Shown in pieces: positions 1 to 9,941 of a stretch of DNA of 64,000 nt. Under the pieces are notes generated by a model. It ran no database searches. It was not told the origin of the DNA and saw only the letters and a list, made by a program, of their open reading frames with translations. The stretch covers positions 1-64,000 of the forward strand of contig CBDIQW010000001.1 of the NCBI GenBank assembly GCA_965283955.1, given 5' to 3'. Origin of the DNA: Emticicia sp965283955 (lineage in GTDB: Bacteria; Bacteroidota; Bacteroidia; Cytophagales; Spirosomataceae). The first letter of the stretch is position 1. The number at the start of each line of letters is the position of its first letter. Position numbers and translations under genes: made by a program.

Positions 1-1019
1 AACAATTTGCTCGCCGAATCTGACACCAAAAGAGCCAATGTGGGTGCTTACGAAGAATCAAGAGCCATTCCGCCAGTCGATACGCTCAAGATTATAGCCA
101 ATACTTTTGGCATTACAGTAGATGATTTTGTTAAAAAAGATATTCGTAAATTACGAGAAACACCCGACCTAACTTTTGGTTTTGAAGCAAAGCCTTTCTA
201 CGCAAACGACAAAGAAGAACCCTCGAAAATTTCAGTTGAAATCGACCCTTTTGATATTCCAATTAATAAATTGCCTAATAATGATGTTTTCAATGAAACA
301 AACTTTAGTAAAGTAAGCCCTAAAGAGGATTTTGAGAATTATTCAGCTCCCTCTATTGGCGATTTAATGAAAAAATTTTTAGGTGATGAGCCACCCGTAA
401 ATGTTGAAAGAAGTCAAGAGCTCAAAACAGCAGAAAGAGTGGCTCAAAGTGTCAATCTAAAGCCAAGTTTCGAGCGAGAGCCTTACGTTACCCCACACCA
501 AGCTTCTCAATTACAAAATTCACAACCAGTTAATAATCAACTGATTACTCCAAACATTCAACTGGTTAGACGTTTTCAGTTTAATGAATATTTGGTAAAA
601 CACAGCGACTTTCATTTTTAAAAACACTCTCACTTTTTAATATTCCGACTCTTTCAAACGGAGACTATCGAGCATTTGAAGCGGGTGAAGATTTTGCTTT
701 TGAAGGTGCGTTACTTATAGGCTCACTCATCAAAAATTGGCATGAAATAGCAGATGGGAAAAACTATATTTTAGTTACGAAATCAAACGGTATAATTTAC
801 CGAAGAGTGTATAATCAAGTAAAAATCAAAGGTACACTCCTACTCAGCACCGATAACAATCGTTTTCCTAGTTCAGAGATTTCGTTTACCGATGTGATTG
901 AAACTTGGGAAATCAAAGCTTTTGTAAGCCATACTTTACCCGAACCAACCACTCCTTACAGCAAACTTGGAAATTTGGTCGATGAAATGAAATTTGAATT
1001 AGAACGTATTAAAAAATAG
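1..1019 (+). CDS. XRE-family regulator with S24/LexA-like C-terminal domain, 5' truncated, frame break
   Basis: The reading frame is open at the window edge, so the first half of the helix-turn-helix is missing. The visible start has the end of a Cro/CI HTH (VGAYEESRAIPPVDTL, then ANTFGITVDDFV). A polar linker follows to about base 610. The frame ends at TAA 619-621 inside a T5A5 run. The -1 frame continues at once from base 618 to 1019 with a segment typical of S24/LexA-like C-terminal domains of Bacteroidetes XRE regulators (YRAFEAGEDFAFEG, YILVTKSNGIIYRRV). One extra T would restore a single protein. The stop abuts the start of the aminotransferase. Targets are unknown. The protein is a probable DNA-binding repressor or stress regulator; whether the break is error, mutation or slippage cannot be decided here. 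Confidence 0.75.
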
Positions 1020-2165
1020 ATGCAGATTACCTCAAAACAACCTAATATTGGCACAACGATTTTCACGGTAATGTCGCAATTGGCGGCTGAAACTGGTGCT
1101 TTAAATCTCTCACAAGGTTTTCCGAACTATAATTGTTCGCCAAAACTTATCGAACTGGTCAACCATCACATGAAACATGGCATGAACCAATATGCCCCAA
1201 TGGCAGGAATTATGCCATTGCGTGAAACGATTGCTCAAAAAACGATTGATTTATATGGGCTTTCTTATCACCCAAGCGATGAAATAACCATTGTATCTGG
1301 TTGTACAGAAGCACTTTATGCCGTTATGACGGCCATAATTCATCAAGACGATGAAGTAATAGTTTTTGAACCTGCTTACGATAGTTATGTACCATGTGTA
1401 GAATTAAATGGTGGAAAAGCAGTTTATGTAACTCTTTCACCTGAAAATGATTTTGCGATTGATTGGCAGGCTGTAAAATCAAAAATTACGGAGCGAACAA
1501 AAGCGATTATGCTTACCACACCACATAATCCGACTGGTAAATGTCTTACTCAAAATGATATTGATTCGTTGGCGGAGATACTTAAAAATACCAATGTTTT
1601 TGTAGTTTCGGACGAAGTTTATGAACATATCATCTTTGATGGGCGAAAACACCTCTCGCCTGCCATGCACCCCGATTTAAATGAACGAACTTTTGTTTGT
1701 GGTTCGTTTGGTAAAACTTTTCATACAACTGGTTGGAAATTAGGCTATTGCCTTGCTCCAAAATCTTTATCGACAGAATTCCGAAAAGCACATCAATGGA
1801 TTACCTTTTCTTGTCCAACGCCATTTCAATATGCTTTTGCCGATTTCTTGAAAGAACCTGATAATTATCTTTCGGTTACACAGTTTTATCAAGAAAAACG
1901 AGATAAATTTATCAATTGGATAAAAGATTCGAGGTTTGAGTTGATTCCAGCGGAAGGAAGTTTTTTTCAGATGGTTTCGTATAAAAGCATTACCGAAGAG
2001 TCTGATTACGATTTGGCAGTAAGATGGACCAAAGAAATTGGTGTCGCATCCATACCGATTTCGGTTTTTTATGCCGATAAAATTGATAACAAAATACTCA
2101 GATTTTGCTTTGCCAAAGATGATGAAATGCTCGAACGAGCAGCCGAAAGGCTTTGTAGGTTATAA
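1020..2165 (+). CDS. Methionine aminotransferase (PLP-dependent, YbdL-like)
   Basis: A 381-residue fold-type I aminotransferase. It should transfer the amino group from methionine and aromatic amino acids to a 2-oxo acid, and in related bacteria closes the methionine salvage pathway. Visible family marks are the N terminus with LSQGFPNY, the TTPHNPTGK stretch, SDEVYEHI, and the PLP-lysine motif SFGKTFHTTGWK with the Schiff-base lysine at residue 232. Length is normal for the family. The ATG follows directly on the stop of the upstream regulator gene with no gap, so the two are probably co-transcribed. An imperfect hairpin lies just downstream. The assignment to the YbdL/methionine group rather than another class I aminotransferase rests on the N-terminal and catalytic signatures. 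Confidence 0.88.
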   Translation: MQITSKQPNIGTTIFTVMSQLAAETGALNLSQGFPNYNCSPKLIELVNHHMKHGMNQYAPMAGIMPLRETIAQKTIDLYGLSYHPSDEITIVSGCTEALYAVMTAIIHQDDEVIVFEPAYDSYVPCVELNGGKAVYVTLSPENDFAIDWQAVKSKITERTKAIMLTTPHNPTGKCLTQNDIDSLAEILKNTNVFVVSDEVYEHIIFDGRKHLSPAMHPDLNERTFVCGSFGKTFHTTGWKLGYCLAPKSLSTEFRKAHQWITFSCPTPFQYAFADFLKEPDNYLSVTQFYQEKRDKFINWIKDSRFELIPAEGSFFQMVSYKSITEESDYDLAVRWTKEIGVASIPISVFYADKIDNKILRFCFAKDDEMLERAAERLCRL

Positions 2166-2172
2166 ATACTCG

Positions 2173-2208
2173 GGCAGTCCGCAGTAATACTATTGACTGT
2201 GGACTGCC
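2173..2208. terminator. Hairpin between convergent genes
   Basis: 13-base arms 2173-2185 and 2196-2208 pair with one G-U; loop of 10. It sits between the convergent aminotransferase and the 240-residue hypothetical gene. No clear U-run is present, so termination activity is inference. Confidence 0.5.
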
Positions 2209-2221
2209 GACTATAGACTAT

Positions 2222-2944
2222 TTACATTTTCATTATTTTCAAAATTTTATTCGGCTGAATCAACAAAGATTTTCCAACTTCATACCAAAGTTCATCACCT
2301 GCATTCAGAAATAAACCTTTGTGCGATGGCTTTTTACTGTGAGCAAACTCAGCTTCAAACTCACCCGAAAAGGTATTTTTCAAGATATAATTGAGTTCAT
2401 CCCAAACTAAAACCTTTGTTTCGCTTGAGCCATCAGTGATATTTGTGCGAACTAACTGCAATTTTCGTTCGATAAACGAAGCACTTACAAAAACTTCAAT
2501 ATTTTCGCTCGACTGGTTTTTCAAATACGTTAATTTCAGTGATGCCTCTCTCCCTGCTTTTTCATAAACTGCTTGTTGGAGTTCTTCAATCAAATATTTG
2601 AACGCATCGGTATTTTTTGGGTAAAAAGTTTTACCTTCAAAATCTACCTGCCAAAAATCTTGATGCGGTTCTAATGACTTGATGTATAGTTCGTTAGCAG
2701 ATTTTAAACTTCCAAAAACCACATCCGACCAAACTTTTGGCAGTGTGCCTTTCCAAGTAAAATCATCATTTGAAGTGAAGCCTTCATCAAAAAGTTCACC
2801 TTCGGTCAAATCATCTCGGTCGAGGTAAGTCAATTCAAAACTTAACTCTAAATCTTGGTCAAAACTTCCATTTATCTCAATGGCGTGGGCAAATGGTGCT
2901 GGAATATTTTCAGCCGTTTGATATTTGAGGGAGAACGTAGGCAT
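2222..2944 (-). CDS. Conserved hypothetical protein
   Basis: A 240-residue protein without signal peptide or membrane segment. I do not recognise a domain. It is acidic in its first half, begins MPTFSLKYQTAENIPAP, and is rich in beta-type residues. Its start overlaps the end of the menE-like gene by 35 bases in another frame, so the two are translationally linked. A role next to menaquinone synthesis is possible by position only. The start used is the first ATG; an alternative would shorten the overlap but would lose well-formed sequence. Confidence 0.6.
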   Translation of the reverse strand: MPTFSLKYQTAENIPAPFAHAIEINGSFDQDLELSFELTYLDRDDLTEGELFDEGFTSNDDFTWKGTLPKVWSDVVFGSLKSANELYIKSLEPHQDFWQVDFEGKTFYPKNTDAFKYLIEELQQAVYEKAGREASLKLTYLKNQSSENIEVFVSASFIERKLQLVRTNITDGSSETKVLVWDELNYILKNTFSGEFEAEFAHSKKPSHKGLFLNAGDELWYEVGKSLLIQPNKILKIMKM

Positions 2945-4046
2945 TTATAGTTTTAATTTTATCAATTTTTCCCGTTGGGGTTTCTATCATTTTTTCCACA
3001 AAAAATACTTCCTTCGGGACTTCAAATTTAGGCAAAATTTCTTTGAAACCTTGCAGAATATCTATCTTAGTTCCATCATCTTCGCTTGGAAAGGCGTGAT
3101 TTACCTCTTTTTCGAGTACAAAAATTAGTCTTTCTCCGAGTTTATCATCGGGCAGACTAAACACAAAGTTTCGTCCCCTGAGTTTCTGTTCATCAGTCGA
3201 AAGCTTTTTCAAAATTCCTTCGGCGGCTTTTTCAACTTTCTCCAACTGAATTTTCACTCCTCCACTATTTATCACATTATCAATTCTTCCGTGCAAAACA
3301 AAACTACTTCCATTGATAATTTCGGCTACATCATTAGTCGTAATCCATTCATTATCAGTGGTTTTCGATTTTATCATCAAACAATTTTCATCATTGAGTT
3401 TTACATCAACACCATCAAGAGTATTAAAGAAATCTTCTTTCTCCGAACCGTTGATTCGTTTGGTAGCAATGTGCGTAATGGTTTCGGTCATGCCGTAAGT
3501 TACATACACAGGGCGATAAATTGTTTGTACTTTTTCAAGAATAGCATCATTGACAGCCGCTCCGCCAATGATGATTGCTCTGGCAGAATTGAGGATTTCG
3601 GAAAAAATTGGTTTACTTTCCAACAAGGTTTGAATTTGTAAAGGCACAAATGCAAAGAAATTTTGTCCTCGATTAGATTTTAGAATATACAAATGCTTTT
3701 CAATATCTTCAAATGGATTTGATTTTGGTTCGACAACCAACAAGTCCATACCGATTTCAAAGGCACGAACAAGCATCATCATTCCCGCAACATAGTCGAT
3801 ATTTAAGCAACAAAAAGCAGTATCACCTTCTTCTAAATTAAAGGCTTTGGCAGTCATTTTAACCGATGCCAGCATTTGCTTGCGGTGAAGAAGAATTTTC
3901 TTTGGTGTACCAGTTGAGCCAGAAGTCTGAATCTCGAAAGTTTTTTGACCCGACTCCCACAATTCTTTGAATTGAAAAACTTTTTTGTAGTATGGATTAT
4001 CGGGCTTAGTATTGATACACGAGCCATCTCTTTCTAAAAAAATCAT
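2910..4046 (-). CDS. menE: AMP-binding acyl-CoA ligase, probable o-succinylbenzoate-CoA ligase
   Basis: A 378-residue member of the ANL (acyl/aryl-CoA ligase) family. The ATP-binding P-loop TSGSTGTPKK lies at residues 41-50 and the A5-type motif YGMTET near residue 190. A short C-terminal domain ends with the A10-like PTGKIDK. It is shorter than typical 500-residue ligases, as Bacteroidetes MenE proteins are. The expected reaction activates o-succinylbenzoate with ATP and CoA in menaquinone synthesis, in the cytoplasm. No other men gene is in the window, so the substrate is inferred. It overlaps the following hypothetical gene by 35 bases. Confidence 0.78.
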   Translation of the reverse strand: MIFLERDGSCINTKPDNPYYKKVFQFKELWESGQKTFEIQTSGSTGTPKKILLHRKQMLASVKMTAKAFNLEEGDTAFCCLNIDYVAGMMMLVRAFEIGMDLLVVEPKSNPFEDIEKHLYILKSNRGQNFFAFVPLQIQTLLESKPIFSEILNSARAIIIGGAAVNDAILEKVQTIYRPVYVTYGMTETITHIATKRINGSEKEDFFNTLDGVDVKLNDENCLMIKSKTTDNEWITTNDVAEIINGSSFVLHGRIDNVINSGGVKIQLEKVEKAAEGILKKLSTDEQKLRGRNFVFSLPDDKLGERLIFVLEKEVNHAFPSEDDGTKIDILQGFKEILPKFEVPKEVFFVEKMIETPTGKIDKIKTINAYVLPQISNG

Positions 4047-4062
4047 ATTATAAAATAAAAAT

Positions 4063-4091
4063 CCCTTCTCAATCTGTCAAATTGAGAAGGG
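4063..4091 (-). terminator. Rho-independent terminator of the Rieske gene
   Basis: Perfect 11-base arms 4063-4073 and 4081-4091 with a 7-base loop. On the minus strand the stem is followed by a U-rich stretch. It lies 26 bases after the Rieske stop and before the menE-like start. Confidence 0.8.
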
Positions 4092-4117
4092 TTGAATAAA
4101 TATTTTGCTATACAAAA

Positions 4118-4636
4118 TTAAGCAAAAACTCTTAAAGTATTATTAGTTGCATCAAAAGATGTGTTATAACGAGTAAGTGGCGATGTAGCTGGGCTTTTGG
4201 TTACTGCTCCGGTTGATGAAAAAGTAGAACCGTGATTCGGACAAAGAAAATCATTGGTAGCAGCACGATAATTGATAGTTGTCTGCTCGTGTGTACATCT
4301 TGAATCTACTGCAATCCAACTTCCATTAGTATCGTTCACACGGGCGATAATTACTCTTTGAGCCGTTACGACCACCGCAGTGCCTTTGTTTTTTAAGTTT
4401 GCATAAGCAGCATCGTTGATATTAATAGTAAAATCTACTTTACCGCTGCTTCCTGTTGGATTTGGGTCTGGAATTTCACCACCATCTCCGCAAGATTGTA
4501 AACAATTCATGAGCATAATTGCTCCAAAACTTAGCCCAACCTGACGCATAAATTCTTTGCGATCAATTGTATTGCGGTTGGATTCTTCATTTAATACTTT
4601 TTTGTTTTCAACTTCATTAGCCATTGTTTCCTGCAT
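4118..4636 (-). CDS. Rieske 2Fe-2S lipoprotein
   Basis: A Rieske protein of about 172 residues. The two cluster-binding motifs are CTHEQ and CPNHGSTF, giving the two Cys and two His ligands. The N terminus has DRKEFMRQ followed by a hydrophobic stretch and a lipobox-like LQSC with Cys about residue 49, so a membrane-anchored electron carrier outside the cytoplasm is likely. The frame is open upstream to 4711, but a promoter at 4681-4712 puts transcription start near 4676, so the start is taken as ATG 4636; ATG 4624 is the alternative. Its redox partner is unknown. It stands alone with its own promoter and terminator. Confidence 0.82.
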   Translation of the reverse strand: MQETMANEVENKKVLNEESNRNTIDRKEFMRQVGLSFGAIMLMNCLQSCGDGGEIPDPNPTGSSGKVDFTININDAAYANLKNKGTAVVVTAQRVIIARVNDTNGSWIAVDSRCTHEQTTINYRAATNDFLCPNHGSTFSSTGAVTKSPATSPLTRYNTSFDATNNTLRVFA

Positions 4637-4680
4637 AGTCTGTTTTTCTTTGATTAACGATGATAATAGATATATGTTTT

Positions 4681-4712
4681 CAAAAATATCCAAATAAATA
4701 AACAAATACAAA
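4681..4712 (-). promoter_or_regulatory. Bacteroidetes-type promoter for the Rieske gene
   Basis: On the minus strand, TTTG (4712-4709) is followed after 20 bases by TATTTTTG (4688-4681), matching the TTTG / TAnnTTTG consensus. It lies 45 bases upstream of the chosen start and rules out the longer upstream start. Confidence 0.65.
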
Positions 4713-4811
4713 CTTTCTCTTGTTGCTATTTATCAAGGTATATTTCTTGAGAAAGAGCAAAGATTGGATAAAAAATATACAAATATTTATTTTTATAGTT
4801 TTTTTATCCAT

Positions 4812-4819
4812 TATATTTG
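4812..4819 (+). promoter_or_regulatory. Possible -7 element for the DUF2452 gene
   Basis: TATATTTG matches TAnnTTTG. It is about 110 bases upstream of the DUF2452 start; no convincing -33 TTTG is seen at the usual distance. Confidence 0.35.
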
Positions 4820-4927
4820 CAATACATAGATTTTTTATCAAAACTAACTTCACCATAAGCATAGTTTCTTTCGATTGAAAAGACATTGGGGCGGTGAAAA
4901 TATAGAAATTAAAACTAAACTTATGCG

Positions 4928-5389
4928 ATGGAACACAATCCGATAGATAAAATAAAAGTTGCCGAAAATCCAGGTTTGCTCGAATATGCTCATACCTCAG
5001 GCGGAGCAGTGATTCGCCCAGAAGACATGGGCAAGGTAAAAGGTAAAGCCCAATTGGCGATGCGTCAGCAAACCCACGAACAGATAAACAAGATTTATCG
5101 CCAAATGGAATTGCTTGCCCAACAAGCCAAAGAAGTACAAAATAGAATTGAAGTTTCGGAGCGTATCTACGATGCCGTAATGGGTTTCGAGCCAATTATT
5201 GGGCATATTTATTATTTATACGAAAAGAAAGATGGTTCGGATATACTTTCAATGGTTGCTCCAAACGAATGGGGAAGAAAATTTCCATTTAACCAATTTT
5301 TGGCAAAAGTATTCTTATTGGCTGACCACACTTGGAAAGTAGAGTTTTTTCAGGAGGATGACAGAACTGATACTATTGATTTGGATTAA
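4928..5389 (+). CDS. DUF2452 family protein
   Basis: A 153-residue cytoplasmic protein matching DUF2452, recognised from its N terminus (ENPGLLEYAHTSGGA) and the central helical stretch followed by a YYLYEKKDG segment. No catalytic motif is evident. Residues about 50-85 look coiled-coil forming (QEQ/K-rich, heptad-like). Function is unknown in the family. It is a single-gene unit followed by a strong bidirectional hairpin. Confidence 0.8.
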   Translation: MEHNPIDKIKVAENPGLLEYAHTSGGAVIRPEDMGKVKGKAQLAMRQQTHEQINKIYRQMELLAQQAKEVQNRIEVSERIYDAVMGFEPIIGHIYYLYEKKDGSDILSMVAPNEWGRKFPFNQFLAKVFLLADHTWKVEFFQEDDRTDTIDLD

Positions 5390-5395
5390 AAATAC

Positions 5396-5419
5396 GGGGC
5401 GAACTTAAAAGTTCGCCCC
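5396..5419. terminator. Bidirectional terminator hairpin
   Basis: Perfect 11-base arms 5396-5406 and 5409-5419 with a 2-base turn, between the convergent DUF2452 and peptidase genes. A close relative of this stem (gggcgaact...agttcgccc) recurs at 10128-10149. Confidence 0.75.
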
Positions 5420-5428
5420 ATAAAGTAT

Positions 5429-7422
5429 CTATACACCTTCTGCTTTTGAGGCAGTCTTAGTATTATCGTCACTATGACGGTCAATGAGTTTGTTTATTGG
5501 GTCGATACCAGCCTTTTTAGGTTCTTCTTTTACAATAATCGTAAAAATATTCTCCTTTTTGGCGATTTTTCGTTTCTGCAAATATAGCAACTTATCTTCG
5601 CCTTTAGCATCTTTTCCATACACACCAACATCAATCCAATCGTTAATTGAAATTGGTTTTTCATTTCCCGAACTATCCGCTCTAAATTTCTCGCTGATGG
5701 TTTTAATCGTCACTTCATAAGTCTTATCTTTTAATTGTTTGTAGCTTACACTTTCGGTTTTATTCTCGAAAAGTGTAATGGTTTCAAACATATCGGTAAT
5801 CATATATTGCAACGAATCAGGCGTTTGAGCCTTGATGTATTTCAATAAATCATTACTCGTCGGATAACGCTTGAACTTAGAATCTGGTCCTGGATATTGC
5901 CAATCAGTCAAGAAATTACGCAAGGCAAGGTTTACTTTTTCTTCTCCAATATAATCTTGTAGTGCATACATTACCACCGAACCTTTGCGATAATGAATAT
6001 ACCCTTGACTTTCAACCAAATTAAGGGGTTGTTCTTTTTGCGTTCAGCCGAACGGCCTCGTAAATAAGTGTTTAACTCATATTTCAAAAACTTCTGCATT
6101 AATTCTGGTTTTACGGCGTGTTTCATAACCATCAAAGCCGAATATTGAGCTTGAGTCTCTGATAACATCGCATTCCCTTTTACATTTGCTTCTGCCACTT
6201 GGTGTCCCCACCATTGATGTCCGAGTTCGTGGGCAGTTACATAAAATGGCATATCTAAATCTTCTTCGGGGTCAGCAATTTTCTGAATAAATCCAATTCC
6301 CTCAGAAAACGGCACTGTATTGGCAAAAGATTGAGCAAATTCTGCATATTTTGGAAACTCCATGATACGCATTTGGCGATACTGATACGTGCTAAAGTTT
6401 TTCGAGAAATAATCAAAAGACGATTTCATCGACGACATCATTTTATCTAAATTATATTCATGGCCTTTATTGTAATAAATTTCAAGGTTTACGCCATTCC
6501 ATTTATCTTTCTTAACTTCATATCTGGCAGAAACGATGGAATAAAAATTACACATTGGTACATCCATTTTGTAATGAAAATACTTTCGATTATTTTCTTC
6601 CCAAGACTTTTGCAAATACCCAGGTGCGATAGCCGTTTGGTCTTTTTCGGTTCCAATCACCATTTCAAAACGGATGTAATCGGCATCATCTCCAAAGAGA
6701 CTTTGCGACAAGCCAACTGGGTCATTTTGCTCCATCATACGTTCTTTTTCGGGTAATTTATTCGACCTACGAGTATCATCATCGCTAATTTCGTACTGAT
6801 TTGCGTACCCAATAGTCGGAAAATATAAATTATTAAAGAAGGTTACGTTATAAACCACATCGGTGTTCGAGCCACCCGCCACAAAACCATTCGTTTCAAA
6901 TTTTGTCTTGAACGACATTTTTACAGAGTCTTGTGGTGCAAGTGGTTTGGACAATGTATAAATCGTATAACCAAATTTTTCGTACTGATTATTGGCTTTT
7001 GCTCCACCATCAAACTTCAAATATTCAAGTTTCATCTTGTGCCTAATATCATTCTGAATATGCACATCGGCAATTGGTTTTTCGGTTTTATTTTTCAACC
7101 AAAAATATCCTTCTGCCGTAAAATCACGGGTAAGCGGATATATCTCTACTTTAAGATTGACATCAATAATCTTCGGTTGCGGTAAGTCCTCAAATTTCTT
7201 TAAAGTCTGTTCGTAGGCAACTTGTTTTTTCTCTTGTTCTTCTCTCGATTCGTATTTGTTGATATTATTTGTATTATAAAACACATAACACCCCGCACCA
7301 ACGAATGCCAAGAAAGCAAAAATACCAAACGTAAGAATCGGTCGAGTTAGGCGAAGTTTACCAACTTTTATTCGAGTTTTCAAAAGAGCTTCGGAGTGCA
7401 CGAACCGACAAGACAACGGCAA
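5429..7422 (-). CDS. M1 aminopeptidase part of permease/peptidase fusion, frame breaks at both ends
   Basis: C-terminal half of a fusion protein. After one membrane segment near its start it carries a gluzincin M1 domain with HELGHQWWGHQ and, 18 residues after the second His, the metal-binding Glu in the NAMLSETQAQ stretch. Two frame changes are needed. Near 7382 an extra T in the coding-strand T-run separates it from the permease frame. Near 6021 a missing A separates the frame ending KKNNPL from the one continuing VESQGYIHYRKG. With both repaired, this plus the permease makes about 1,208 residues, the usual size of the ABC transporter permease/M1 family aminopeptidase proteins of Bacteroidetes. 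Substrate unknown; the peptidase would face the periplasm. Confidence 0.8.
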
Positions 7423-9055
7423 CTACAAACAGAAAAACTACCAACATCAACCAATAGAATTTGAGCCACGAAAACGAAGTAATGAAATGACCATATTTAT
7501 TCATATCAGAGTAGTCTCTGAGGCTTCCGCTACCAAACATTATCAATGGGTGCTGAATACCCGCTGCTCCCAAGAAAAATGTAGCCAAAAAGAAAACAAA
7601 CATCATGGCAAAGCCAATGAACTTGTTGTTGGCCATGACTTGCACGAAAAATGAAAGCAAAGTATAAAGTACCAAGAACGCTAAAGTACTGGTAAACAAG
7701 GTTTTAAAATACAAACCGATTTCAAAATTGAAATATCCGTGTCCTGCTTGAACCAAAATACCCGCAACAATCAAAATCAAAAGTAAGCCAATGTAAACTA
7801 TCAACATTCCGATAAATTTGGCCAGTAAATTAACCCAATCTGGCACAGGAGTGGCATCAATAATGAGGTGCATATTTGTTACACGCTCCTTCCAGATTAA
7901 TTCTCCAGAATAAAAAACTGCAATTATCAGAAAATACATATCAAAGCCATTGAGTAGCCCCAACACGTTGGCCGTAATTGGGTATGAACTCGTTCCGTAC
8001 ATTTTTTGGAAGTAAAACGAACTAACCGTCAAATCTACCAAACCAACAAAAACAATGGCAATGAATGGTACTTCACGAACAATCATTTTGAAATAGAAAA
8101 CGGCTTGTTTCCAAAGTTGCGAAAGGTTTGTACTGAGACCACTAAATTGCTGAACAACTGGAATTTTCACCAATTCAGGATTAATTTTTTCTTTGATTTC
8201 CTTGATTGCTTTTTTCTTGAAAAGACTATTTCTGACCACATTAAAGCTAAATAGAAAGTATGTGGCGGCTAAAACCAAAATTCCAAAACCGCCCCAAGCT
8301 AAGCGATTCCACAATAAAATTCCTTCGAGCGGCACTATCTGAGAATTCTTTTGGGCGGGAGTCCAATACTCAGTAAAAATACTAAACGCACGGACACCAA
8401 ATGGGTCGAGCATGGCCGAAAGAGTCTTATTATCAATATCTTGTAGTAAAGTATCGGATACTTGATAAAGCACAAAAAGAATAATACCTTGTGTGTAAAT
8501 CACAATCGTTGAACGACTCAAAGCTCCAGCCGCAAAAAATATTGCTCCCTGAATAAAAAGATTGCTTACTCCCCAAAACATGAAAGGTTGTAAGTATGCC
8601 CAAGCATCAAAGGCAAGCATTGTTTTTTCTTTCCAAGAGGGGTCCCACGGCAAAAACTTCCCGATGGCAAAACCAAACATAAAAGCCAACCAAATAGAAC
8701 AGTAAATTAGCACCATCACTAAAAACGAACCGAAGAAACGCCCAAACAAATAATCGAATTTCGACATTGTTGTGCTAAACATCAGTGATTCGGTTTTATG
8801 CTCAAAATCACGAAGTACAGCCACACCCATAATTGCCGAACATATAAATGTAAAGAAAAACGTCATGATGATGGTCATGAACGCCAAATTGAAAGGCGAA
8901 TTTTCTTTGATTTGTCCGCCAGCCACACCTCCAATAGTGACATACTTGGAAGTAACAGCAGCAAAACACAAGACAAATAATATAGCAAAATAAATATAAG
9001 TAGCAGGTCGATTTTTACGGTACGAAAACTCAAACCTAAGTATTTCTTTTAACAT
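7358..9055 (-). CDS. ABC-2 type permease, N-terminal half of permease/M1 peptidase fusion
   Basis: A multi-spanning membrane protein with about 12 hydrophobic segments, including an ABC-2-like first half (YIYFAILFVLCF, then MTIIMTFFFTFICS). The frame is open to 9103, but ATG 9055 (MLKEILRFEF) is the normal N terminus of the family and avoids overlap with the ATPase gene, whose stop is 13 bases upstream. The frame ends just after the last membrane segment, where homologous proteins continue into an M1 peptidase. The partner ATPase is immediately upstream, so this is an ABC exporter or assembly complex whose membrane subunit carries its own peptidase. Cargo is unknown. Confidence 0.82.
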   Translation of the reverse strand: MLKEILRFEFSYRKNRPATYIYFAILFVLCFAAVTSKYVTIGGVAGGQIKENSPFNLAFMTIIMTFFFTFICSAIMGVAVLRDFEHKTESLMFSTTMSKFDYLFGRFFGSFLVMVLIYCSIWLAFMFGFAIGKFLPWDPSWKEKTMLAFDAWAYLQPFMFWGVSNLFIQGAIFFAAGALSRSTIVIYTQGIILFVLYQVSDTLLQDIDNKTLSAMLDPFGVRAFSIFTEYWTPAQKNSQIVPLEGILLWNRLAWGGFGILVLAATYFLFSFNVVRNSLFKKKAIKEIKEKINPELVKIPVVQQFSGLSTNLSQLWKQAVFYFKMIVREVPFIAIVFVGLVDLTVSSFYFQKMYGTSSYPITANVLGLLNGFDMYFLIIAVFYSGELIWKERVTNMHLIIDATPVPDWVNLLAKFIGMLIVYIGLLLILIVAGILVQAGHGYFNFEIGLYFKTLFTSTLAFLVLYTLLSFFVQVMANNKFIGFAMMFVFFLATFFLGAAGIQHPLIMFGSGSLRDYSDMNKYGHFITSFSWLKFYWLMLVVFLFVVAVVLSVRALRSSFENSNKSW

Positions 9056-9068
9056 AAAAAGTTTTGGT

Positions 9069-9941
9069 TTAGGCGTTAGCAAAAATTTTCGAGAAATAAA
9101 CATCTTCTAAATCACCAGCAATTGCCGTAAAAGTTCCATCAGGATTGGTATCAGAAAGCACATGAATTATCGGATTGCCTCCAATTAACTTTTCTGAAAT
9201 TACCTTGAAATTTTGTTTATAATCAGATAATTCGGCCTTATTGATGCGTTTTTGCCAAATTTTTCCAGTAATCTGGCTCAGAGCTTCATCAGGACTTCCT
9301 TTGAATAAGACTTCTCCTTTATTAAAAATCGCCATATCAGAGCATAATTCTTTCACGTCTTCAACGATATGTGTCGAAAGAATTACGACTGTATTTTCAC
9401 CTAATTCCGACAAAAGATTTAAGAAACGATTTCGCTCGGCGGGGTCAAGGCCAGCCGTTGGTTCATCAACAATGATTAGTTTTGGATTCGCCAATAACGC
9501 TTGTGCAATTCCAAATCGTTGTTTCATTCCACCCGAATATCCACCTAAATTTTTCTTACGGGCATCCCAAAGGTTTGTTTTCTGCAATAAAGCTTCTACA
9601 ACAGATTTACGCTCAGTTGAATTGGTGATACCTTTCAAAACTGCCAAATGATTGAGCAAGGTGTAAGCATCAACTTTCGGATAAACTCCAAACTCTTGTG
9701 GTAAATATCCGAGTGTTTTTCGCACATCGTCTTTTTGTTTCAAAACATCAATATCACCCAATGTGATAGACCCATTATCTGGCTCTTGCAAAGTTGCAAT
9801 TGTTCGCATCAACGAAGACTTTCCTGCACCATTTGGACCTAAAAGCCCAAACATTCCTTGATTAATGGTTAAGTTGACATCCTTTAGTGCATGGACGCCG
9901 TTTGCATACGTTTTGTTTAGATTGGAGATGACTAACTGCAT
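9069..9941 (-). CDS. ABC transporter ATP-binding protein
   Basis: A 290-residue ATPase with Walker A GPNGAGKSS (about residues 35-43), Q-loop QEF, signature YSGGMKQR, Walker B LIIVDEPTAGLD and the H-loop STH. It is of the CcmA/NatA-like class used with ABC-2 permeases. It lies 13 bases upstream of the permease/M1 gene and is surely its partner. A non-coding stretch of 228 bases separates it from L25. Confidence 0.9.
   Translation of the reverse strand: MQLVISNLNKTYANGVHALKDVNLTINQGMFGLLGPNGAGKSSLMRTIATLQEPDNGSITLGDIDVLKQKDDVRKTLGYLPQEFGVYPKVDAYTLLNHLAVLKGITNSTERKSVVEALLQKTNLWDARKKNLGGYSGGMKQRFGIAQALLANPKLIIVDEPTAGLDPAERNRFLNLLSELGENTVVILSTHIVEDVKELCSDMAIFNKGEVLFKGSPDEALSQITGKIWQKRINKAELSDYKQNFKVISEKLIGGNPIIHVLSDTNPDGTFTAIAGDLEDVYFSKIFANA

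Noticed and set aside
4680..5195. 171-residue minus-strand ORF
   Set aside because: It lies opposite the DUF2452 gene and runs through the Rieske promoter; low-quality sequence.
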